Source of the DNA: Viola odorata
Taxonomy: Eukaryota; Streptophyta; Magnoliopsida; Malpighiales; Violaceae
Direction of reading: 5' to 3'
Length of the DNA: 64,000 nucleotides
Assembly (NCBI GenBank): GCA_963691705.1
Contig: OY829537.1
Span: 24,490,078-24,554,077, forward strand
In this document: positions 49,687 to 59,600 of the stretch, piece after piece
Layout of the letters: each line of letters opens with the position of its first letter
How positions within the stretch are numbered: position 1 is the stretch's first letter
Made by a program: the position numbers and the translations under genes
Notes under the pieces: generated by a model
Told to the model about the DNA's origin: nothing
The model's database searches: none
Seen by the model: only the letters and a program-made list of their open reading frames with translations

Positions 49687-52600
49687 TCAGTTCGTCGACG
49701 CCCTCGTCGACCTATCTTCGAGGAATTCCTTAATCAAATCTTGTGCATCTGCCAAGTCGTCTGCGTTTTCCCAGCTGATCTCTTCATCGCCCAAGTCTTT
49801 CCACTTGACGAGGAATTGTCGCTGCTGGATCTGTCTCTTTACATTTTGAATTTCCCTCCCGATTTTCGCAGTGCGTTCGGCAAGAATAGCTTCAGCTACC
49901 TTTACTGGTTGAGGTTGCACCTTAAAATGAACTTCAGCTCTGACTGCCTGATTTCTACTTGCATCTTCCTCATCTGTGTGAAATGGTTTTAAGTGACTAA
50001 CATGAAACACCGGGTGGCACTTCATCCAATCTGGTGGGTCAACACGATATGAGACTGCCGATTTTCTCAACAATCGTCACGGGTCCCTCATATCGTCATA
50101 GAAGGCGGCGATCCTGTCGTTGGAGCGCTTGAATCTGTTCTGGCATAAGTCTCACCATCACTTTGTCGCCAGCTTGAAATTCAAGGGCCCTCCTCCCTTT
50201 ATCCGCCCATTATTTCATTCGACAATAAGCTCTCTCCAACAAGGCTTTGGCTATTTCAACATTCTGCTTCCATTCCTTAGCAAAGTTAAAGGCACTAGGA
50301 CTCTTCCCCCTATACTCGTTCACTGTGTGCAGAAACAACGGTTGTTGGCCTGTAACTAGTTCAAAATGGCTCTTGTTAGTTGCCGAACTTTTCAAGGAAT
50401 TAAAGCAGAATTGTGCAACATCAAGGAGTTCAATCCAATTCTTCTGATTAGCATGAACAAAATGCCTCAGATACTCTTCTAAAATAGCATTCATTCTCTC
50501 AGTTTGCCCATCGGTCTGAGGATGGAATCCTGAAGACATATTCAGTCTAGAGCCAAGTAAACTGAATAGCTCCTTTCAAAAAGTCCCAGTAAATCGAGGG
50601 TCTCTGTCACTAATAATACTTTCCGGGATGCCCCAATACTTCACAATATTTTTAAAGAACAATCGTGTCGTTTCTTCCGCAGTGCAACTTTTGGATACCG
50701 GAGTAAATGTCGCATACTTCGAGAATCGATCTACTACCACGAAGACTCCACAAAAATTCCTCACCTTTGGAAGGCAAGTAATGAAGTCCATAGATACACT
50801 CTCCCACGGCCTGTTGGGAACCGACAATGGGTCAAGTAGACCTGTAGACTTTTGTCTATCTACTTTATCCTGTTGACAAATCAAACAAGTCTTCGTGAAC
50901 ATACAAACATCATCTCTCATTGCTGGCCAAAAGTATGCCTGCCTGATAAGTGCCTAGGTTCTACGCCAACCACAGTGTCCTGCCCATAAGGTATCGTGAC
51001 ATTCACAAAGTAACTTTTTCCTTAAGTCCCCTCCTTTTGGCACATAGACTAATTGTCCCTTAGTCATTAACAAGTCATCCTCCACCCAAAACCTTCGAGT
51101 CGTACCTTCTTTCACGAGAGTCAAAAGAGCTTGCGCGATCGAATTAGACTTCATCTGTTCTCTAATTCCCCTCACAACGAGGTGCTGATTTTGCTTACAC
51201 CAGCCTGAGCCAACATACTCATTGATGCTAAGTCGCTTCTTCAGCTTAACGCATTCGCAACCTGGTTGCACTTTCCGGCTTTGTGTTCAAAGTTCACATC
51301 GAACTCTGCTAAAATCTCCTGCCATCTAGCCTGCTTAGCAGTCAGCTTCGGTTGGGTGAGGAAATGACTGGTCACCATATTATCTGTCTTCACCATGAAT
51401 TTAGAACCCAATAGGTAATGGCGCAATTTGGTGACACAATAAATAATGGCTAGGAGTTCCTTTTCCTGCACCGTGTACTTCCTTTCCGCATCATTCAGCT
51501 TCCTACTCTCAAAAGCTATGGGATGATGGTTTTGGAGGAGCACTCTACCTAGCGCAAAGTCGGACGCGTCAGTTTGAACTTCATAAGGTTGTGTCGGGTC
51601 TGGTAGTGCCGACACAGAATCTTCTATCATAGCTCGTTTGATATTTCTGAATGCCTCTTCACACTCCATAGACCACAACCAAGTCACGCCCTTTTTCAGC
51701 AGGTTCATGAGAGGGCTAACCCTCCTGGCATAGCCCTCAATAAATCGTCTATAATAATTTGCTAAACCCAAGAATGAACGCAGTTCTGTCAGCCCACTCG
51801 GAGGTTTCCATTCTTGAATCGCTTGTACTTTGCTCATATCCATGCAAATCTTACCGCGTTCAATGACATGACCCAAGAAGTTAATCTTGGTTTGGGCAAA
51901 GGCACATTTCTCCCTTTTTACGTAAAGTTGATTCGCTTTGAGTTTATCGAAGATAAATCTCAGGTGTTCCAAATGCTCCTCCAAAGTGGTCAAATAAATC
52001 ACAATATTGTCAATATACACAACCACAAACTTATCAAGGTAATCTCAAAAAACCTAATTCATTAGAGTGCAGAAGGTGGTAGGGGCGTTGGTCAACCCGA
52101 AGGGCATTACTAGAAATTCAAAAGAGTCATATCTTGTAACACAAGTTGTCTTAGCTTCATCTCCTTTAGCTATTCTGACTTGATAATACCCCAATCTCAA
52201 GTCTAACTTCGTGAAGAACTTCGCGCCACTTAATTGATCGAACAAATCGGCTATCAGAGGAAGCGGATACCGATTCTTGACCGTCACCTTATTCAGCGCT
52301 CGATAATTGACACACATATGAAGACTCCCATCATGTTTCTTCTGGAAAAGCACTGGAGCTCCAAACGGGGCCTTCTCTGGTCTAATGAACCCAGCATCCA
52401 ATAATTCTGCCAATTGTTTTCGTAACTCGGCCAACTCAGAAGGGGTCATACGGTAGGCCGCCTTAGTAGGGGCTTGGCGACGGGGATTAACTCAATCTCA
52501 TGATCAATGTTTCTGCGCGGAGGCAAGCTCTTGGGCAACCGATCTGGCATTACATCTGCGTATTTAGCCAACAGCTGACTGACTATAGGTGGGAAATCCC

Positions 52601-53179
52601 CTAACGCGCTATCGTCACTCTAGGAGGCCATAACCATGAAAGTTACCTCTTTTCTCTTCAGGCCACGTTTGAGCTGCATTGCCAAGAGCAATCTTTCTCT
52701 CTCGTAGGGCTTATCGTTACCGAGATTACCACAGGTTCTTCACCCATCAATAAAAGGCAACGGGCTGATGGGACAGGAACAACTTTAGCCAAAACAAGGA
52801 AGTCCAAACCTAGGACCACATCAAAATCGTCAAGAACGGCCATTACAAAGTTTGTTTTCCCTTTCCAAGAGCTCATCTGTATGTCAACATTTTTCGCACT
52901 TCCCTCCGTTTCTCTTGCTTCAGAATTCACAGCCTTCAGTTTTCCCCCATCTGGGACAATCGTCACTCTAAGTTTTCTTGCAAAGGAGTCCGATAAGAAG
53001 CTGTCGGTGGCACCTGTGTCTATGAGGGCCTCCATGGAACAACTCCCCATTCGAACTGTCACATATATTAAGCCCTTCGCCATCTCCTGTGTGGGCAACT
53101 GTTTCTTCAGGGCTGATAGAAAACTATTCTCGGAAGGGCTTTCGCCCTCGGGGTTCTCTTTTTCGGGTTCTGAGCTCAT
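49687..53179 (-). pseudogene. pol of chromovirus F with C-terminal chromodomain, broken
   Basis: Protease with IDTGATDSFLS (53179-52658); RT 52449-52054 and 52026 on, with YIDN where YIDD/YVDD is expected; RNase H about 51600-51241 (TDASDFALG); integrase with CLICQQDK, MDFITCLPK and SDRDPRF (50920-50576) and FHPQTDGQTER (50539 on); chromodomain about 49880-49700 (EILAER..., FLVKWKDLGDEEISWE). Stops split it at least at 52054, 50954, 50576 and 50210. Chromodomains steer integration to particular chromatin in this group. Confidence 0.88.
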
Positions 53180-53239
53180 AGATCCTCGAACTGCCTACAG
53201 CGCACTCAGGGCAACTTTTGTAGGGCACTCTGCAGCTTT

Positions 53240-54532
53240 GTGAGGACCTTCACAGATAAAGCACGCAATGGGTCGTGGTACTTTATTGCTGAACTTGTTG
53301 GAGCCTTGGAAGTTTGCCGAATTCCTCGACGAAAATCGATTCTCATTAGTTCCAGTAGTGTTCCTTACAAACTTGTTTGGCCTGGCATCTGATCCGTTAG
53401 ACCCTCCAAATTTTCATTTCGTACCAACATCCGATCTATCCTCTACCCTTCCCGTTATCGTGATAGCGCCATCCAAGGTCTTAGGATTCTATTGGCGAAC
53501 TTCATTCTTAGGGTAAGGCTTCAATCCCTGAATGAAATTGAACAACCTATCTGCCTCTGACATCTCCTTAATATCGAGCATAAGCGTGGAGTATTTGTTC
53601 ACATACTCTCGCACGGAAACCGTTTGCACAAGTTCACGCAAGCTCACCCGGGGAGCATATTCCATATCCTCTGGACAAAATGCTTTCCTCAACTCCGCTT
53701 TAAACTCTTCCCACGTGACAATGCTATTGACACCTACACCAGAGATTTCGGCGCGAGTTCTCTACCATACTTTAGCATCATCAGATAGCAACATTACTAC
53801 AATCGTCAGTTTTGACTCATCTGACATAACCTGGCACACTTTGAAGTAGTTTTCTACGTCAAACAAGAAATTATCTATCTCTTTTGCGCTCCTCACCCCA
53901 TTGTAGGGTTTCGGTTGAAAACTTTTGCACTTGTTTAGTTCAGCCATCCCCATTCCCGAAGGGCCATGAAGATTCCTTTGCTCCATTTTGGTGAGTTTGC
54001 CCTGTATCACATTCAGGGAGGTTTCCAGCAGTCCCACTTTCGCACCGGTCTCGCAAAACGTATCCCACACTTCCTTGAGATTATCTTGCAATTCATCCAC
54101 CCTAGTTCCAGTGGTGGTAAGTGCCTCATTCACTTCTCTAATATCTGCCCTGTCTAGCAGTTCATCAAGATTTTCATGAGAGTCACCCTCTTTCTCTAGG
54201 GTTCGACCTTCCAGACTTAAAAGTCTCCTTGTTAATTGTGCTTCAAGCGCCTCCACGCGTCGCACCCATTCCGTAAAGAGACGAAACGGTTCCACGTTCT
54301 CTTCGGCAGAGAAGTCATTATCGGCACTCTCGCCTTTGAACATTTCATCATATTGGGTCAGATGGGATTCTAGCATCTCAATGCGTCTATCCCTCTCAAG
54401 CATCTGTTCCATTGTTACTTGTGGCTGCGAGGAGCCAGCACCTGGAGTCCTCTGACTCTGCATCCATGCATCGATCGCATTCACGCGATTCTCTAGTTCA
54501 GCGCACCTGACTTTCGAAGACTTTGCCATCAC
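53240..54532 (-). pseudogene. gag of chromovirus F, broken
   Basis: The minus-strand frame begins at about 54532 (MMAKSSKVRCAELENRVNAI) with a coiled-coil-rich N-terminus. The gag core is YNGVRSAKEIDNFLFDVENYF and WEEFKAELRKAFCPEDM. A stop at 53762-53764 and others break it. The knuckle CFICEGPHKAAEC (about 53250) has C-x2-C-x3-H-x4-C spacing, one shorter than the usual CCHC. Confidence 0.83.
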
Positions 54533-54547
54533 AAAGAAATCGAAATA

Positions 54548-54559
54548 GCTCCGCTACCA
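54548..54559 (-). promoter_or_regulatory. Primer-binding site of element F
   Basis: Minus strand TGGTAGCGGAGC, two bases from the LTR (54562). It differs at two positions from the initiator-Met site TGGTATCAGAGC and is identical to the sites in elements C, D and E. Confidence 0.7.
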
Positions 54560-55694
54560 ACTATCACGGACTAATCCTTTAGACGCCAAAGGGATTAAGT
54601 TTGTGCGGCGTTCACGCACTCTCTCTACGGAACCAGCTTTCACACACACCTTAGACATGCATCATCAGGGAGCATAAGGTTAGAAAACACAATAAGGCCA
54701 TTATAGTTTATCCTAGGCACAACAGCGAGCAAGCACATAGACAATAAAGCATAACAATCACAAAAGACATCACTTCATTGAATAAGCAAGACATTACAAA
54801 CAAGGGCCAAAAAGGTTGCAGACAAGGGGGTCGCCTGCACAAGGCCGACTCAAACACCCTTCCAATGAATAACCGAGCCCATGGCACAAAGGGATTGATT
54901 ACTCACTCCCCCAACCCGATTACATGGATTACAACATAAGCTCTCATTAAGGTTAAGCGGCCATGGACGTGAACATGCCCTGGACAAGCTTAGACCTTAA
55001 CACCTAGTGTACCTTACTTCAGTAGGCGTTGTTCAACCTCAATTTGGAGATTGGCGGAGTTGGGTGGATTCCTAGCGTTCTTTATATCGAAGAGAAGAGT
55101 AGATTGAGTCAAATTCCACGCAATTTCAAACCTTCCAATAACGATCGTCAATTCAGCGCGTCCTAGTTATCTAAGATCGCATCAAGGACAGCGAGGATCG
55201 TATCAATGGCTTGGTCTGGAATCTAGAGAACAGTAGGCTATGCAGGCAGATCCAAAACCATCCTTGAATAGAGGAACTTTGGTGATCATGCGGAGCCTGT
55301 GAGGTATTTTCTGTTTGACCTTCTTTTTCTATTAAACCTTAGTTTTGGAATACTTTGTGATTTTGTTGATTCCTTTAAGGTTTCCAATTCGTTTAGGTAA
55401 AGTATGATCGGACAAGAATTCGTTGGGGTTAGCTGGTAGAGGTATTTCTGCAAACTCATGGTTTACAGCAAGCGTTTTGGCAGTGTCCTGATGTGCGCAA
55501 TCAATACAGGTAAATGTTCTTGCCAGTAGCTGTTATCTTCTTGTTAAGTATTTGATATTCTGAGTTGAGTGTTTCTTATGTTATGCATGTGCATGCCTGA
55601 TATTTCTACTAATGGGAGTGAGGAATCTGGAATGACTGGTGTTAGTTGAGTTGGACCAATGGTGAGGGGTCAGTGGATTCCTCAAGAAGTCAGG

Positions 55695-56601
55695 TGATAC
55701 GATCCTGGTTCCTTAGGATGCGTAGCACCAATTTTGATCTTTGTTCAAAGACGGATTTCCTGCGGAAATAGATAACTCGACAAGTACGAGCTTAGACCAC
55801 TTAGCTAACCTGTGCTAAGAGCCCTAATCGATTTCAAGTCAAGGGTCTTGAATCGAGTTCTTAGGACTAGACTCAACAATGTGAGAATCACACTAAGATA
55901 AACGACACAATAATACAATTCCAAGATTTACTTGTATACGACTCAAGTATTGCGGACTCAAGAAGAACAAGGTTCAACCAACTTGAACAAGGGGCGGAGA
56001 TTGAAGAGATTAACTCAATTTATCAAATAACAGCCAACTTAATAAAGTAGCCAAGTGGTTCCTTATATAGGTTACAAACAAACCCTAATAGTAAACCAAA
56101 TAGGAATAGAAGTAGGACTTCCAAAATAGGAAGATAACTTAACTAATTAAAACTGTCTAATTAACTAATTAAGCTAAAATAATTAAAGTCAACAACTTGA
56201 ACTTCAGTCAACGCGCGCTTCTGGACACGCGAAACGGGCAGGAGCCGTTTTGAGCAATCGGCACGCGAGACAGATGAGTGAAACGGCAATGGCTGAGTGA
56301 AACGGTCAAGTGCCGATTTAAGCGAAACGGACAAGAGCCGTTTTGAACGAATCGGACAAGAGTCATTTTGGTGACAAACGGTCAAGTGCCGTTTCTGGCA
56401 GAATCATCTTCGGTCATTGTGAAAGTAAGGAGATTCACAACTCTTGGTGTCTTCTCTCTAAGTGCAGCTTCCTCACTTGTCCTCTCACATTCCAGCTCCT
56501 TGTGAATGAGAGATGACAAACGGTCTTGAAGCTTTCTAGCTCTGGCTCGAGTCATTGGACCAGCTGGTGGTAACGGTAGTTGGATGCGTGGATTCGCATC
56601 A
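55695..56601 (-). repeat. LTR of element E (downstream copy in element orientation)
   Basis: 907 bp. Minus-strand TATA box TATATAAG at about 56062-56069. The gag-pol frame extends about 220 nt into it. An inverted-repeat array occupies 56231-56396. Confidence 0.92.
56231..56396. repeat. Inverted-repeat array in U3 of element E
   Basis: Units such as AAACGGACAAGAGCCGTTTT and AAACGGTCAAGTGCCGTTT, each with complementary arms AAACGG/CCGTTT, lie 160-330 bp upstream of the TATA box on the minus strand. The other LTR has the same array at 62902-63068. Confidence 0.75.
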
Positions 56602-59600
56602 TTCCCTCCCCCTTCGGAAGGATTCGCCCTCGAATCCGAATCGGCATCAGCTGAAAGTCCATACTCGTCATCTGCATCAAACAATTCTAAGTCAGAAACA
56701 TTAAAGGTAGAGCTAACGGCACCATACTCACTCGGCAACGCCAGTTTATAGGCATTGTTGTTGATCTTCTCGACAATCTGGAACGGTTCGTCGCCTCTAG
56801 GAGATAGCTTGCCGCGGCGTTGGGCAGGAAAACGCTCCTTGCGCATATGCAACCAAACCCAATCGCCAACCTGGAACGTCACTAGCCGTCGGCCATCGTT
56901 CCGTTTCAGCATCAGCTTCTCATTCATGCGCTCAATGTTCTGCTTCGCCTTAGCATGTAATTGCTTGACAAAATCAGCCTTCTGGGCACCATCTAAACTC
57001 ACAACATCACTCAAAGGAAAAGGAGTTAAATCCAAAACAGTTCTAGGATTAAATCCATACACTAGTTCAAACGGCGAGTAATGAGTAGTAGAATGAACAG
57101 CACGGTTGTAAGCAAATTCAATAAACGGTAAATGATCAACCCAAGTAGAAACATGCTTACGAACTAGGGTGCGTAAAAGGGAGCCAAGAGTCCGATTTAC
57201 CACCTCTGTTTGACCATCCGTTTGTGGGTGATAAGATGTAGAATACAATAACTTAGTACCAAGCTTCTTCCATAAGACACGCCAAAAATGACTAAGAAAC
57301 TTAGTATCTCTATCACTCACAATCGTCAAAGGGATACCATGCAAACGGACTACTTCACGAAAGAACAAATCAGCAATCTGAGTAGCATCAGAAGTAGTCG
57401 AACATGCAATAAAATGGGACATTTTTGAAAACCTGTCCACCACAACAAAAACACTATCCTTACCGTTCTTAGACCTGGGTAGTCCGACGACAAAGTCCAT
57501 GGACAAATAGGTCCAAGGATGAGAAGGAACAGGTAACGGCATGTATTCTCCATGACCAGCAGATTTAGATTTGGCTCTACGACAAGTCAAACATCTAGCA
57601 ATAATGCGCACGACATCACGCTTCATGTGAGGCCAATAAAAGTGATCATGTAACACATCCAAAGTTTTAGTCACGCCAAAGTGACCCATTAAACCACCAC
57701 TATGGGCTTCATGCACCAGTAATTCACGAAGAGAGCAATGAGGAATACATAAATATTTGCCTTTAAACAAATAACCCTCATGCTTGTAGAATTTAGAACC
57801 AGAAATAGAAACGCCATGCAAATAAATATCACCAAAATCAGAATCGGTAGCATAGAGTTCGATAATGTGCGAAAATCCAAGCAATTTTGCATTTAGAGAA
57901 GTAATGAGCACGTACCTTCGAGATAGTGCATCGGCAACAACATTCTCTGTACCTTGCTTGTACTGAATGTGGTAAGGGAAGGCTTCAATGAATTCCATCC
58001 AAACGGCATGTCGCCGATTCAGCTTCCCTTGACCCTTTAGGTATTTCAAGCTCAAATGGTCTGTGTGGATGATAAACTCTCTCGGCATCAAGTAGTGTTG
58101 CCATGTTTCCAACGCTCTGACAAGAGCATAGAACTCCTTGTCATAGGTAGGATATCGGAGTTGGGCATCCTTGAGCTTTTCACTGAAATAGGCAATCGGT
58201 CGTTTCTCTTGCATCAGAACGGCGCCGATTCCTAACCCGCTGGCGTCGCACTCGATCTCAAACGCCTTGCTGAAGTCAGGCAATGCTAGCACGGGAGCGG
58301 CACAGAGCCGTTCCTTGAGGGTAGCAAACGCCTCCTCCTGTTGTTGCTCCCACCTGAAAACAACATTCTTTTTTATTAAATCATTCAATGGAACGGCAAT
58401 GGTGCTAAAATCCTTTACAAAACGCCGATAGAAACTCGCTAATCCATGGAACGATCTCACATCGGTAGCGGCCTTCGGCGTCGGCCATTCCCGTATCGCG
58501 CGGATCTTCTCTTCATCCACTTTAACGCCGCCTGCACTGACAATGAAACCAAGAAAACCAACTTGTTCCAATGCAAAAGAACACTTACTAGGTTTAGCAT
58601 ATAATTTCTGCTCACGAAGTGTTAGAAAAACTTCCCTAAGATGTAAAGCATGTTCATCCAATGATTTGCTATAGATTAAAATGTCATCAAAATAAACTAC
58701 AACAAATTTACCAATTAAGTGCCGAAGTACATGGTTCATTAACCTCATAAAGGTGCTAGGAGCATTAGTCAAGCCAAACGGCATAACCATCCATTCATAT
58801 AAACCATACTTAGTTTTGAAAGCAGTTTTCCATTCATCCCCTTCTTTCATACGAATTTGGTGGTAGCCACTCATTAAATCAATTTTAGAAAATACTATAC
58901 TACCACTTAATTCATCTAACATATCATCCAATTGAGGAATAGGGTGGCGATACTTTACAGTGATTTTGTTGACTGCTCGACAATCAACACACATGCGCCA
59001 AGATCCGTCCTTCTTTGGGACCAGAATGACTGGAACGGCACATGGAGACAGACTCTCCCGAACGTATCCACGCGCAAGCAAATCGTCAACTTGCCGTTGC
59101 AGTTCCTTTGTCTCCTCTGGATTGGATCGGTAAGCCGGCTGATGAGGAATTACCGATCCAGGAACAAAGTCGATCTGATGTTCTATGCCTCGAATCGGAG
59201 GTAAGCCAGGTGGCATTTCTTCGGGTAGAACATCTCCAAATTCCTGCAAGAGAGAAGATATACCAATCGGAACGGTATGGTGCCGTTCCGTTTCATTTGA
59301 GGTTAAACAATAAGAGCGAAAACGGATAAGAAGTAGAGGACGGCTTGCGTCAAAACAATTGTTATGAGAAAGCATGGCTCTCCTTACTTCGCTCCCCTTG
59401 GCATATACACTCAATTTCTTTTTAGTTACCTCTCCTTTTCTCTCAATGCCACTCTCAGCACGCTTACTCTTTTCGTGCGAATGTTTACACTCGCCCTCTG
59501 CATGTTTGCTGTTTTCATGCGACTGTTTACACTCTCCCTCTGCATGCTTACTGTTTTCATGCGAATGTTTAAGGCTCACACTCTCAGTGTTTCCCTCTAT

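Larger units (their letters stand above)
49234..55002 (-). mobile_element. Chromovirus F (5769 bp), possibly Galadriel lineage, nested in D
   Basis: LTRs 49234-49675 and 54562-55002 (about 442 bp) with an exact duplication CCTAG (49229-49233 and 55003-55007). It reads on the minus strand: primer-binding site (GCTCCGCTACCA on the plus strand, 54548-54559) beside the right LTR, gag, protease, RT, RNase H, integrase, chromodomain, then a G-rich tract (49676-49690) beside the left LTR. The CX2CX3HX4C knuckle, small LTRs and chromodomain suggest Galadriel, tentatively. The frames are broken. Confidence 0.9.
45403..55205 (+). mobile_element. Non-autonomous Ty3/gypsy-like LTR element D
   Basis: It has TGATACGATCCTAG...GGATCGTATCA ends and an exact duplication ATGGC (45398-45402 and 55206-55210). 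5' LTR 45403-46775; internal region only 1289 bp (46776-48064); 3' LTR 48065-55205 with element F nested in it. The primer-binding site TGGTAGCGGAGC starts at 46778; a purine tract GAAGGGGAAGGG precedes the 3' LTR. It has gag with a zinc knuckle and a pol-end motif but no enzymes. Confidence 0.93.
48065..55205 (+). repeat. 3' LTR of element D, split by element F
   Basis: LTR sequence is at 48065-49233 and 55008-55205; with element F and its duplication removed it totals about 1367 bp against 1373 bp for the 5' LTR. Confidence 0.9.
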
